From CAYREV01 sp964423345 (GTDB lineage: Bacteria; Bacteroidota; Rhodothermia; Balneolales; Balneolaceae), in the NCBI GenBank assembly GCA_964423345.1, contig CAYREV010000010.1:20045-84044 (forward strand): DNA of 64,000 nt, given 5' to 3'. Every line of letters starts with the position of its first letter. Positions within the stretch are counted from its first letter, which is position 1. The notes under the pieces were generated by a model, which was given only the letters and a program-made list of their open reading frames with translations, was not told the origin of the DNA and did no database searches. Positions 9,143-17,304 of the stretch are shown in pieces. Position numbers and translations under genes: made by a program.

Positions 9143-10753
9143 CTATTGCAGGGGTTTGTTCTTTTTTACGAACTCAATATAGCGCGTGGGCAGTTCGAAG
9201 GGGCGCTTGCCGGGTATGGGAGGAAACCGGGGTTCCATCCGCTGAACGGGACGTTGAGGCCGCAGGTCGGGGGTCCAGCTAAAGCCGTCCAGCTTGCGGT
9301 TGGCAGTCTGATCGCTTTGAGGCAGGTAAGATCCCTCAATAGGCCCCAGCGATTTCAGTTTTGACAGATTTCCATCCTCAAAAAATATACGGGTGGTGGG
9401 AGCCGTCATATCTATGGCCCCGTCGGCTTCGCCCTGTTCATTTTTGGTGAAACGGAGCAGGTGGCTGTTGCCAGCCAGGTGTATGCGCCGGAGATTGCCC
9501 TCTTCGAAGAAGGCCGTAAGCGTGTCGCCGGTCATCTGGTTGAGGCGGTTGATGGCGGTGTCCTGCTGTACAGAAAACGGTTCCGGGTATGAAACCAGCT
9601 GTTTCACGTCCCCTTCGCTGAGGGTTACCCTGATATAGGGGCCCGATAGTTGAACATTTTCATGCCAGGCTTTGGAATTCGACCACAGTTCAAACGTTTC
9701 CGTAGCGTCGTTATACCGGGAAGTGTCGGCTACCGCCGAAAATTTCTGTGACCAAATGCGAACCCGTTCGTAGGCATCAATTATGTTGGTAGTATCGGTT
9801 TCGGTCCTGTTTTCAACGGATAATATTTTGACCGCTCGAATATGCGTCGTGTCTCGGGATTCGGGTGCCGTAGTGTCGCCCGAAGGGGGAGCGGGGCGAT
9901 CCTGTTCCAAAGCCAGGGTATCGGGCCTGTAGCCCTCGTTGTCGGTTTGAGGTCTGAGAGTATCGGGCCTGAAACTTTCGGGCGGAGGCGGTTTGGCTTG
10001 TAGGGTGGTATCTGTCTCCGTTCGTTCAGCCGAGATGTCCCGCTTCTCCACATTACGAAGCCAGGCATTGCCCCGAAGCAGGCGCCTTCCGGTGGAGTCG
10101 GCTTCCAGGTATTCTCCCTTCAGCATGGTGTTGTTTTCCCTGTCGTCGGCAAAGATGTCGCCATACATCTCGTAGTATTTGCTTTTACGATTGCTGAAGA
10201 GGCTGTCGCCCTCTATATACTGGAGGGAATCCCGCAGTTGTACCTGTCCCCTGAAGACGGCGCTGTCGGCTCTTCGGTAGTAGTAGCCCGACTTTGCCCG
10301 GAGGATTCCCTCGGGATCCTCCAGTCTGATCTGATCGATAAAATGAGCCACCTTTGTGGAAAAGCGGTAATCCACACTGTTCCCGAAGAGGATAGTGCTG
10401 TCTGCCTTGATAATAACGCGGCCTCTGAGCTGGCTGAAATCAACATCGGAAAAGTATACCAGGGTGTCGGCCCAGATATGTTCATCCCGGGTGTTAATCT
10501 GGATGTTGCCGAAAGCCCTTATTTCGCTTTGATTAATGAATTGCCAGACACTGTCGCAATACATCTCCAGGTTTTCACCTTCAATTTCAAGATGCACGCC
10601 GCCAATGATTTTTCGGACTTTTTCACCTTCAACGGTTCCCCCTTCAATTCGTCCTGCATCCAGTATGCTTACCCGGTTCTGGGCCTGGAGGATGGTTGAA
10701 CCGGCAAAGAGGAACAAACATAGCAAAAACGGATATGTCAGGAGGGATTTCAT
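9143..10753 (-). CDS. OstA-like LPS-transport protein (LptA-type periplasmic bridge)
   Basis: A protein of about 536 residues starting at the ATG at 10753. The longer frame from 10858 would put 35 residues before the signal peptide and overlap lptC. The signal peptide is MKSLLTYPFLLCLFLF followed by LQAQ. The first ~230 mature residues are OstA/LptA-like beta-jellyroll sequence, with repeats such as GNIQINTRDEHIWADTLVYF. A Pro/Thr/Asp-rich linker of about 50 residues follows (PPPPESFRPDTLRP...), then a second OstA-like half. This larger form is the usual arrangement in Bacteroidota relatives, where LptA of gammaproteobacteria is only ~180 residues. It lies 22 bases after lptC, consistent with a role in moving LPS across the periplasm. 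Confidence 0.82.
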   Translation of the reverse strand: MKSLLTYPFLLCLFLFAGSTILQAQNRVSILDAGRIEGGTVEGEKVRKIIGGVHLEIEGENLEMYCDSVWQFINQSEIRAFGNIQINTRDEHIWADTLVYFSDVDFSQLRGRVIIKADSTILFGNSVDYRFSTKVAHFIDQIRLEDPEGILRAKSGYYYRRADSAVFRGQVQLRDSLQYIEGDSLFSNRKSKYYEMYGDIFADDRENNTMLKGEYLEADSTGRRLLRGNAWLRNVEKRDISAERTETDTTLQAKPPPPESFRPDTLRPQTDNEGYRPDTLALEQDRPAPPSGDTTAPESRDTTHIRAVKILSVENRTETDTTNIIDAYERVRIWSQKFSAVADTSRYNDATETFELWSNSKAWHENVQLSGPYIRVTLSEGDVKQLVSYPEPFSVQQDTAINRLNQMTGDTLTAFFEEGNLRRIHLAGNSHLLRFTKNEQGEADGAIDMTAPTTRIFFEDGNLSKLKSLGPIEGSYLPQSDQTANRKLDGFSWTPDLRPQRPVQRMEPRFPPIPGKRPFELPTRYIEFVKKNKPLQ

Positions 10754-10775
10754 GAATAGCGTGCCGTTTTCAAAG

Positions 10776-11363
10776 TTAGTCAACGATAAGCCGTCCTTTG
10801 GGTTCTTTAATAGTGTAGCTGTCAAGGTCGGTCGTGCCTTCGAATCCGCTCCCGGCAATGCTATCGGAGGGAGTGGTTATAATTACGAATCTTGGAGTAG
10901 AAATCCTATTGGTTGCCTGGTTCCATTTCAGGTATTCCGATTCAAGATGCCTGTTGTCGGCCGTTTGGACGCGCACGTTCCCGAAAAATTCAAATTCCGA
11001 TTCCTCCGCCCGGTAGACTGCGCGATTGCTGTTCAGCCGGGTTTCGATGGCACCGGTACTGTCGAACACATCTATATGAACAGGGCCCTTGATTCGGGTT
11101 TCGTTGACCTCGTCGGTGTTGATAGAGGCGGCATGTGTACCTTTCAGGCGGACTTTTTTAATGCCCTCCTCGGTGAGTGTCATATTAACGCCCCAGGTTT
11201 CGGTAGAGGAAGTGAGTGAATCCTGCAGGGCCCGGTTAACCTTTTTGGCTTCCCTTTCTGAGAGTTCGCTGCAGGAAGAAGCCATCAATGCTGAGACAAG
11301 GAGGCATCCCAGTAAGTAAGAAAGTGTGTTATTATGTGGTGCCAAAATATCTATCACCTGCAT
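10776..11363 (-). CDS. lptC: LPS export ABC transporter periplasmic protein LptC (probable lipoprotein)
   Basis: A 195-residue protein with an N-terminal hydrophobic segment ending in LMASSC at about residues 26-31, which reads as a lipobox, so it is probably a lipoprotein rather than a bitopic protein as in E. coli. The rest is the single beta-jellyroll of LptC (for example GVNMTLTEEGIKKVRLKGTHA and NRAVYRAEESEFEFFGNVRVQT). In Lpt systems it takes LPS from the LptB2FG motor and passes it to LptA. The motor permeases LptF and LptG are encoded about 30 kb away at 41789-44312. The start overlaps the end of upp by 32 bases. Confidence 0.85.
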   Translation of the reverse strand: MQVIDILAPHNNTLSYLLGCLLVSALMASSCSELSEREAKKVNRALQDSLTSSTETWGVNMTLTEEGIKKVRLKGTHAASINTDEVNETRIKGPVHIDVFDSTGAIETRLNSNRAVYRAEESEFEFFGNVRVQTADNRHLESEYLKWNQATNRISTPRFVIITTPSDSIAGSGFEGTTDLDSYTIKEPKGRLIVD

Positions 11364-11973
11364 CGCCGAGTCCGGGAACTATAAATGCTTCCTTATTAAG
11401 TTTTTCATCTATACCGGAGGTTATGACCGGTACATCTGGATGTCGGTCCTCAAGCCGGCGCAAACCCTCCGGTGCTGAAATTAACGAAATAAAACGCAAA
11501 TGTTTTGCCCCCTGTTTTTTCAGAAATGTCAGGGCATCGTCGGCACTGCCTCCTGTAGCAAGCATGGGATCCACAACCAGAACCATCCCTTCCCGGATGC
11601 CGTCGGGCACGTTGGAGTAGTAGTCGACGGGTTCATGGGTTTCCTCATCGCGGTACATCCCCAGGTGGCCGATTTTGGCATCGGGAATAAAGTTGATAAG
11701 GGCATCGGTCAGCCCCAGCCCCGCCCGCAGTATGGGTACTACAATGATCTCCTGGTCGATATCGAAACCGGTGGTCTTCTCGATGGGGGTTTCAATATCA
11801 AAGCTTCGCAGCGGGAGCTCCTTGAGGGCATGGTAGGCCAGTATGGTGCCTATGCGTTTCATGGCAGAGCGAAAGCCCTCTGTGGAGGTATTCTTGTCCC
11901 GCATGATGGTCAGGTCCCGCGAGATCACGGGATGTTCAATTAACGTAACCTGTTTGAATGACTGATCAGACAT
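11332..11973 (-). CDS. upp: Uracil phosphoribosyltransferase
   Basis: Salvages uracil by joining it to PRPP to give UMP. The 213-residue length and motifs fit: PILRAGLGLTDAL for the uracil/PRPP region, and the PRPP loop VDPMLATGGSADDALTFLKKQGA near residue 133. The C-terminal SGIDEKLNKEAFIVPGLGDAGDRYFGT is the family end and forms the uracil pocket. It sits 10 bases after the AGCS symporter gene and overlaps lptC, so it is in the same transcription unit although its function is unrelated to LPS. Confidence 0.97.
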   Translation of the reverse strand: MSDQSFKQVTLIEHPVISRDLTIMRDKNTSTEGFRSAMKRIGTILAYHALKELPLRSFDIETPIEKTTGFDIDQEIIVVPILRAGLGLTDALINFIPDAKIGHLGMYRDEETHEPVDYYSNVPDGIREGMVLVVDPMLATGGSADDALTFLKKQGAKHLRFISLISAPEGLRRLEDRHPDVPVITSGIDEKLNKEAFIVPGLGDAGDRYFGTT

Positions 11974-11983
11974 GTCGGGTTAA

Positions 11984-13672
11984 TTATGAATCGGGTGTAG
12001 TATGATCTGTGTTAAAGTATTTTTTGGTGATTTCATACGCTTTGCCTGAGAGGGCAAACAGGGCGATGATATTGAAGAATGCCATAAGTCCCAGCATCAC
12101 ATCTCCGAAAGCCCAGATGGTTGTAAGCGTTACCACCGCTCCGAAAAAGTGCATGCCCACGAAAGCAAGGCGGTACCAGAAGATAGACTCAAAACCAAAC
12201 AGGTATTGTGCGGCGCGGTCGCCATAATAACTCCAGCTTATGGAGGTGGAAATGGCAAACAGAAGTACCGCAAAGGTTACCAGGTAGCCGCCCCCGGGAA
12301 TGAGGGGGGAAAGCCCCCTCTCAAATGCGGCTGATGTCAGCGGCGCGCCGTTTTGCACCACGCCTCCGTAGAGGGTGGATTGTGGAGAGCCTTCCTCCGT
12401 ATAAGCGCCTGCCGCTTTATATACCCCTTCCTCGTTGGTTTCGGAAAGTACAATGCGACCATTGAAGGGAACGGTGTATTGGGCGTCGAGGAACATGGTG
12501 TCAACTGCAGCCGCATAATGTTTCATGGATCCGTTGAGAGGAACGCCCTCTTCAAAGAGGAGGGTCTTCTCAGCGGAGGCACCCTGCTGCCGGGCCGTGT
12601 CGGCCGGGGCTTCGTAGGTATAGGTTATGTTATCGGCGGCGGGGTCTACGGCCGACTTGTGCTGCATATCCCACGCGCCTGTGGATACGATAACCAGGCC
12701 GGTCATTGTACAGATAACCAGTGTATCAATAAATGGTTCCAGGAGTGCAACCACGCCCTCGCGAACGGGCTGGTCGGTACGGGCAGCCGAGTGAGCGATG
12801 GGGGCCGACCCCTGTCCCGCTTCATTGGAGAAAAGTCCACGCTGGACACCATAGCTGAGAGTGAATATAAGAGCTCCGGAACCTACACCGAGGGCACCGG
12901 CCTGGGGGTTGAATGCGTTGCTGACAATAGTCCACAGCGAAGGCAGTACCGCATCGTAATTGAGGGCCAGGATAACAAGGGCACCCAGCACATACAACAC
13001 TCCCATGAAAGGTACGAGTTTGGATGTTACCTTGCCGATTCTTTTAATCCCTCCCAGTACGACGGCGGCTACCAGTCCCGCCGTTATGAAGCCGGTAATG
13101 TAGACGGGCATTTGAAAATCCGTTTTCATAACGTCTGCAACGGTGTTGGCCTGTACGGCATTACCGGTAAGGAATGCGCAAATGGCAGCGGAGACGGCAA
13201 AGGCCACGGCCAGCCATTTCCAGTTCGACCCCAGTCCCCGTTCAATATAATACATCGGTCCCCCGGAAACCGTACCGTCGGGATTGCTGCCCCGGTAGTG
13301 TTGGGCCAGCGTCACTTCCGTATATTTTATAGCCATACCCAGCACGGCCGTCACCCACATCCAGAACAGTGCTCCGGGTCCGCCGTAGTGGATGGCAAGG
13401 GCCACCCCGGCAATGTTTCCGATACCTACTGTAGCGGAAAGAGCGGTGGTCAGGGCCTGGAAATGGTTGATATCCCCCTCGTCATCAGGATCGTCATAAA
13501 AGCCTGTTACAACCTTCAATCCGTGACTGAAACGGCGGATCTGTATAAATCCGAGCCGGAAGGTTATATAGATTCCAAAAGCCAAAAGGATGACCACCAT
13601 CGCCGGCATGGCTTCCGGGGTATTCCAAATGAGGTCAACAAGCCAGGTTATGATACGATCGAATGTCTCCAT
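11984..13672 (-). CDS. Sodium:alanine/glycine symporter, AGCS family, with large extracytoplasmic insertion
   Basis: A 562-residue inner-membrane cotransporter that takes up small amino acids with Na+. Family motifs are clear: TVGIGNIAGVALAIHYGGPGALFWMW (residues 81-106, carrying the AGCS signature) and GVQRGLFSNEAGQGSAPIAHSAA near residue 275. It is about 100 residues longer than usual. Residues ~335-445 form a polar insertion between the helix ending LVIVSTGAWD and the conserved TSAAFERGLSPL, which would form an extracytoplasmic loop. It is the first gene of the symporter-upp-lptC-ostA run. A 17-base palindrome 50 bases upstream may be an operator. Confidence 0.93.
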   Translation of the reverse strand: METFDRIITWLVDLIWNTPEAMPAMVVILLAFGIYITFRLGFIQIRRFSHGLKVVTGFYDDPDDEGDINHFQALTTALSATVGIGNIAGVALAIHYGGPGALFWMWVTAVLGMAIKYTEVTLAQHYRGSNPDGTVSGGPMYYIERGLGSNWKWLAVAFAVSAAICAFLTGNAVQANTVADVMKTDFQMPVYITGFITAGLVAAVVLGGIKRIGKVTSKLVPFMGVLYVLGALVILALNYDAVLPSLWTIVSNAFNPQAGALGVGSGALIFTLSYGVQRGLFSNEAGQGSAPIAHSAARTDQPVREGVVALLEPFIDTLVICTMTGLVIVSTGAWDMQHKSAVDPAADNITYTYEAPADTARQQGASAEKTLLFEEGVPLNGSMKHYAAAVDTMFLDAQYTVPFNGRIVLSETNEEGVYKAAGAYTEEGSPQSTLYGGVVQNGAPLTSAAFERGLSPLIPGGGYLVTFAVLLFAISTSISWSYYGDRAAQYLFGFESIFWYRLAFVGMHFFGAVVTLTTIWAFGDVMLGLMAFFNIIALFALSGKAYEITKKYFNTDHTTPDS

Positions 13673-13721
13673 ATTCTGTGGTTTCTAATAGGTTTAAAAT
13701 CAGGCTGAATGTATAAAAGAT

Positions 13722-13738
13722 TTATGCCATTGGCATAA
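13722..13738. promoter_or_regulatory. 17-base palindrome upstream of the AGCS symporter gene
   Basis: TTATGCCA (13722-13729), a one-base centre, then TGGCATAA (13731-13738) is a perfect 8-1-8 inverted repeat about 50 bases upstream of the symporter start at 13672, in the divergent region shared with the HU gene. Its size and position suit a dimeric repressor or activator site. The protein that binds is unknown. Confidence 0.45.
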
Positions 13739-13888
13739 TGGGAATGAATTTTTTGGAGATGAAACTGGTTTTCAGCATTGTTGAGACTAAAAAAACGTTA
13801 AAATCGAATAAATTAAAAATGTTTTATACCTTGGCATTAAGCCGAAATTCGGTTCCAGTAAAATTTTATTGACTCACAGGTGATATTT

Positions 13889-14200
13889 ATGACAAAAGCA
13901 GACATTGTTGATGTAATATCTTCATCTACGGGATTGACTAAAGTTGAAACCGAGGCGGTGGTCAATGGTTTTATGGAGACGGTCATCGATGCCATGACCC
14001 GTGGGGAAAATATTGAGTTGAGGGGGTTCGGTACCTTCAAGGTGGTGAAGCGTGCTCAGCGCGTGGCCCGAAATCCCAAGACCAATGAAGAGGTGATTGT
14101 CCCCGAACAGTATGTGCCTGTCCTCAAAATGTCCAAAGATTTCAAAGAGGAGGTCAACGAGGCCATGATGGAGGAGGAGGGGGAGGAGAGCACGACCTGA
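13889..14200 (+). CDS. HU/IHF-family DNA-binding protein with acidic tail
   Basis: A 103-residue nucleoid protein starting at the ATG at 13889, 6 bases after AGGTGA. A GTG at 13880 in the same frame is less likely because the family begins MTKADIV. The dimerising helices (residues 1-40), the ELRGFGTFKVVKRAQRVARNPKT segment and the DNA-embracing arm around RNPKTNEEVIVPEQYVPVLKMS are all present, including the Pro that intercalates at a DNA bend. The C-terminus carries an acidic tail, EAMMEEEGEESTT, beyond the usual ~90 residues. It bends and compacts DNA. TACCTTGG at 13827-13834 is a one-mismatch match to the Bacteroidota -7 box. Confidence 0.93.
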   Translation: MTKADIVDVISSSTGLTKVETEAVVNGFMETVIDAMTRGENIELRGFGTFKVVKRAQRVARNPKTNEEVIVPEQYVPVLKMSKDFKEEVNEAMMEEEGEESTT

Positions 14201-14319
14201 ATACATACTATAGCTCCTCTCGGAGTGATTTGCAGCTTAGAAAGAACCGATTTTGTTCTTATATTACGCCCCTTCATCAAACAGAATCAAGTGTAATAAA
14301 AATATAGAAGGTGATCCCG

Positions 14320-14412
14320 ATGCCAAGCGGTAAAAAGAAGAAAAGAAAAAAGATATCAAAGCATAAAAGGAAGAAGCGGCTAAGAAAGAACAGGCATAAG
14401 AAGAAAAAGTAG
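14320..14412 (+). CDS. 30-residue AURKAIP1/COX24-domain basic protein
   Basis: ATG at 14320 to TAG at 14412 encodes 30 residues, 20 of them Lys or Arg, with the pattern MPSGKKKKRKKISKHKRKKR and an RKNRHKKKK end. This matches the short AURKAIP1/COX24 family found across Bacteroidota, whose mitochondrial relative is the small-subunit ribosomal protein mS38. AAGGTGAT (about 14308-14315) is a well-placed ribosome site and a strong terminator follows 17 bases after the stop, so the gene is clearly expressed. A ribosome-bound role near the decoding region is inferred from the mS38 family. The gene is easily missed because it is so short. Confidence 0.85.
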   Translation: MPSGKKKKRKKISKHKRKKRLRKNRHKKKK

Positions 14413-14428
14413 TTCCTGTCAGTCACAG

Positions 14429-14456
14429 AGGCCTTCCATAAAGAAGGCCTTTTTTG
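14429..14456 (+). terminator. Rho-independent terminator
   Basis: AGGCCTTC (14429-14436), a 6-base loop, then GAAGGCCT (14443-14450) and a run of Ts. The 8-bp perfect stem plus U-tract terminates the HU/COX24-type unit on the + strand. There is no T-run on the other side, so it should not stop the convergent minus-strand gene, whose stop codon begins at the next base. Confidence 0.9.
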
Positions 14457-15107
14457 TTAGGCGGCCATTTCCTCCAGGGTTTGGTCGGAAACGGTCATGA
14501 CCTTCTGTGATTTCAGCAGAAGTTTTTCAAGTTTGTCGCCGACAAACTTGTGAACTTCATTTAAGCTATTAAGGTCTACGAGAGTATACTGAAAATAGGA
14601 GATCAGGTTGGCGGCCGACAGGTATTTTCCCTTTTCATCGCCCTCTATTTCAACATGCCAGCGGGTGATGATGTCGTCTTCGGCCAACAGGTCGTTTACC
14701 TTGGAACTTATTTTTTCCATCCACTGGCTTGAGGCCTCAAGCTGGCCTAAATTCCCCCGGATTTGAGCGTAAGACTTGGAAGGTTCCACATTGTATTGCC
14801 AGGTCACTTCAATATCTATAAGGGGGGATATGGAGGTACTCACCATATTTTCCTCCTGGAGGAAAGGATGTTCCTCCATTCCCTCCAGCTGTTGTGCCAG
14901 AACGGTTTCCCGAAAACGGTCCCAGTCAAAATTTATGGATAAAGCATTCAGGTGGTTGGTTTTGGGGCTTAAGTCAATTACGATTTCCAGCCCTGTGGCA
15001 TTTATCCTATCTTCGTTCCAGGTTCTAAAAGTTTTTATGGATATGTCTCTCCGGCTAAGGTCAGCTTCAATGCGGTTCACAACAGAATGGAAGATCGGGT
15101 AAGTCAT
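14457..15107 (-). CDS. Conserved-looking protein of unknown function
   Basis: A 216-residue soluble protein that I do not recognise. It has no signal peptide or membrane segment. The sequence alternates strand-like stretches (ATGLEIVIDLSPKTNHLNALSINFDW; ISPLIDIEVTWQYNVEP) with long amphipathic helices, notably SQWMEKISSKVNDLLAEDDIITRWHVEIEG and a C-terminal helix VHKFVGDKLEKLLLKSQKVM. It stands alone between the COX24-type gene, with which it converges, and the RqcH-like gene, from which it diverges. Codon use and start context look like its neighbours, so it is probably a real gene. Confidence 0.7.
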   Translation of the reverse strand: MTYPIFHSVVNRIEADLSRRDISIKTFRTWNEDRINATGLEIVIDLSPKTNHLNALSINFDWDRFRETVLAQQLEGMEEHPFLQEENMVSTSISPLIDIEVTWQYNVEPSKSYAQIRGNLGQLEASSQWMEKISSKVNDLLAEDDIITRWHVEIEGDEKGKYLSAANLISYFQYTLVDLNSLNEVHKFVGDKLEKLLLKSQKVMTVSDQTLEEMAA

Positions 15108-15151
15108 TCAACACACCTGGTTAAGTTAGTGTTTTCGTTACTCTCTATCGG

Positions 15152-16741
15152 ATGAATAATTATTATACCCTAATATATTTAAAGCGCGAATTAAAAGAAA
15201 AAATCATAAGTGGTTTTTTTGAATTTGCCATTAGTCCGCACAAGGACGTACTGGAGATCTATATAAAAAAGGAGGGGGAACGGTGTCGGCTGATCTTCAG
15301 TGCCAATCCCACGGAAACGGTGCTTTTTCTCGATACTTATCGCCCCCCTAAAAAGAGCAATGTAATTGACTTTTTTGAACCACTGGAGGGAAAAAAAATT
15401 ACGGAGGTGGAGCTGGCTGAGAAGGATCGTTTGATGTATGTGCATTTTGAGCACGGCAGCTACCTGCAGTTCAAGCTGTTCAGTAACAGTCCCAATGCCA
15501 TGCTGGCAAATGAGGGGGAAATCAAGGATGCATTTAAACATCCGGATGAAGTTAGGGGGCAGGATCCCCTGGAGCCGTATGCCCCGAAAGTTGCCGACGA
15601 CATATCTCCGGATGCCAAAGCGAAAAACCAGATTACCCGTTTAAACCCACTGTTGCCCAGGAATTTGCTGCCCGCGCTGATTGAGCAACACAGCGTGGAT
15701 GAGATGGGTATCGAAGAGGTAAGGAAATTTACAAGGCGCATTACTACTGCCCTGCTGGAAGATCCTCATCCAAGAGTGTTGATAACCGGGGATGTCTGTC
15801 TATGGTCTGAAGAGATTCTTGGCCTTCCTGCCGATGAGAATTTCGATAAGGTGAACGGGGCGGTCAGGCATGCCTATAGAAATGCCGTTCATCTGCGAAG
15901 GCTCAACGAGAACAGGCAGGGTGTTAAACAGCTGCTGGAAAGGGTGCTCGCCAAAAAAGAGGCCCAGCTTGAACAGTTGCAGCAGGCCGACAAGAGCCTG
16001 GAGCGTGCGGATGAATATGAAAAGTATGGACACCTGTTGATGGCCCATGCCGATAAGTCGATTGAATACGGGAGGGAATCGATAGAGGTAGACAATTTTT
16101 ATGACAATAATCGACCTGTGGAAATACCTCTGAAGGAGGGGTATTCCATTGCCGAGAATGCTGAACATTATTATGACAAGGCAAAATCTTCCAGGAGGAA
16201 CTATGAGGAAGCCCGAAAAAGAATACCCCGTGTTGAAGATGAAGTTAATCTGGCCGGCGCCCTTTTGGAGGAGTTAAAAGATATTGGCCGGTTGCCCGAG
16301 CTGGAGAAATGGATCAAGGAACATAGCGATGATCTGGAGCAGTTCGGCTATGGTGTGGAAGAGGAGCAACAGGCAACCTCGCCGTTCAGGAAATTCAAGG
16401 TGGGCAAATATGAAGTGTGGATAGGGAAAAATGCCAAAAGTAATGACCGCCTGACCAGCCATGCCCACAAAGAGGATGTGTGGCTTCATGCCCGTGGTGT
16501 AGGGGGATCGCATGTCGTTATACGGATGGGAAACACACGTGATTATCCGCCTAAAGAGGTTATTTTAAGGGCGGCCAGCTATGCGGCCTATTATTCCAAG
16601 GCCAGGGGGATGAAAACGGCCCCGGTCATGTACACCAAGCGTAAGTATGTCCGCAAGCCCAAGGGGGCGGATCCGGGGGCTGTAGTCGTAGAGCGGGAAA
16701 AGGTGGAAATGGTCCCCCCGATGAAACCTAAAAACAGGTAA
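15152..16741 (+). CDS. NFACT-family protein, RqcH/Rqc2-like ribosome quality control factor
   Basis: A 529-residue protein. The NFACT-N domain covers residues ~1-170 and retains the Asp-Arg pair (D92-R93 in AEKDRLMYVHFE) that in B. subtilis RqcH is needed for tRNA recruitment. A coiled-coil middle follows (about 240-400, with LLERVLAKKEAQLEQLQQADKSLE). The C-terminal NFACT-R domain includes HAHKEDVWLHARGVGGSHVVIRM. RqcH binds 50S subunits carrying stalled peptidyl-tRNA and adds alanine tails for degradation. The gene heads a long + strand run and is 2 bases from aroK. The older label is fibronectin-binding protein A. Confidence 0.9.
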   Translation: MNNYYTLIYLKRELKEKIISGFFEFAISPHKDVLEIYIKKEGERCRLIFSANPTETVLFLDTYRPPKKSNVIDFFEPLEGKKITEVELAEKDRLMYVHFEHGSYLQFKLFSNSPNAMLANEGEIKDAFKHPDEVRGQDPLEPYAPKVADDISPDAKAKNQITRLNPLLPRNLLPALIEQHSVDEMGIEEVRKFTRRITTALLEDPHPRVLITGDVCLWSEEILGLPADENFDKVNGAVRHAYRNAVHLRRLNENRQGVKQLLERVLAKKEAQLEQLQQADKSLERADEYEKYGHLLMAHADKSIEYGRESIEVDNFYDNNRPVEIPLKEGYSIAENAEHYYDKAKSSRRNYEEARKRIPRVEDEVNLAGALLEELKDIGRLPELEKWIKEHSDDLEQFGYGVEEEQQATSPFRKFKVGKYEVWIGKNAKSNDRLTSHAHKEDVWLHARGVGGSHVVIRMGNTRDYPPKEVILRAASYAAYYSKARGMKTAPVMYTKRKYVRKPKGADPGAVVVEREKVEMVPPMKPKNR

Positions 16742-16743
16742 AT

Positions 16744-17304
16744 ATGACCCATTATAATCCCGAACATATTTTTTTGAGTGGCTTCATGGGAGCCGGGAAG
16801 ACGACCGTCGGTAAAAAACTGGCGCGGAGGCTGGAGACTGATTTTATTGATTTAGACAGCCTGGTAGAGCAGAAAGCGGGTGTATCGGTACGGGAGATCT
16901 TTGAAAAAAAAGGGGAGAAGTTTTTCAGAAAAATGGAGCGCAGATGCCTGCAGGAGGTGATCCGGGGCCCCAAAGGGGTTGTTTCACTGGGCGGCGGCAG
17001 CCTGCAAAACCAGCAGCTGGTCGACTTTGTTAAACTAAACGGCCTGTTGGTATTTCTAGAGACGCCATTTTCCGTTATCTTTGACCGATTGAAAGAACAA
17101 AAAGATCGTCCCCTGTTGCTTGATGATGAGGGTAACTTCAAAGAACAGGCGGTGCTGAAAGAAGAACTTCGAACCTTATACAATAGTAGACTCCCCCTGT
17201 ACGAGCAGGCGGAAATGAGTATTGACAGCAGCGAATATGAATCTGCAGACAAACTGGTGACGGCTTTGACTAAAAAAATACGCGATCATGTCTCCCACGA
17301 TTGA
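16744..17304 (+). CDS. aroK: Shikimate kinase
   Basis: Phosphorylates shikimate at the 3-hydroxyl with ATP in the chorismate pathway. The Walker A is GFMGAGKTT at residues 13-21. The shikimate-binding DLDSLVEQKAG follows at about 35, then GGGS near 82 and the lid RPLLLDDEG. The length of 186 residues is slightly above the 165-175 norm, with extra residues at the C-terminus. The last 17 bases overlap aroB, so the two are translationally coupled. Confidence 0.96.
   Translation: MTHYNPEHIFLSGFMGAGKTTVGKKLARRLETDFIDLDSLVEQKAGVSVREIFEKKGEKFFRKMERRCLQEVIRGPKGVVSLGGGSLQNQQLVDFVKLNGLLVFLETPFSVIFDRLKEQKDRPLLLDDEGNFKEQAVLKEELRTLYNSRLPLYEQAEMSIDSSEYESADKLVTALTKKIRDHVSHD

Noticed and set aside
10754..10858. 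Upstream start for the OstA-like protein
   Set aside because: It would place 35 non-hydrophobic residues before a good signal peptide and lie inside lptC; the ATG at 10753 fits an exported protein.
12353..13708. 451-codon open frame antisense to the AGCS symporter
   Set aside because: The composition is that of a reverse-complement shadow (Gly/Tyr/His rich, no hydrophobic core), and the sense frame is a conserved transporter.
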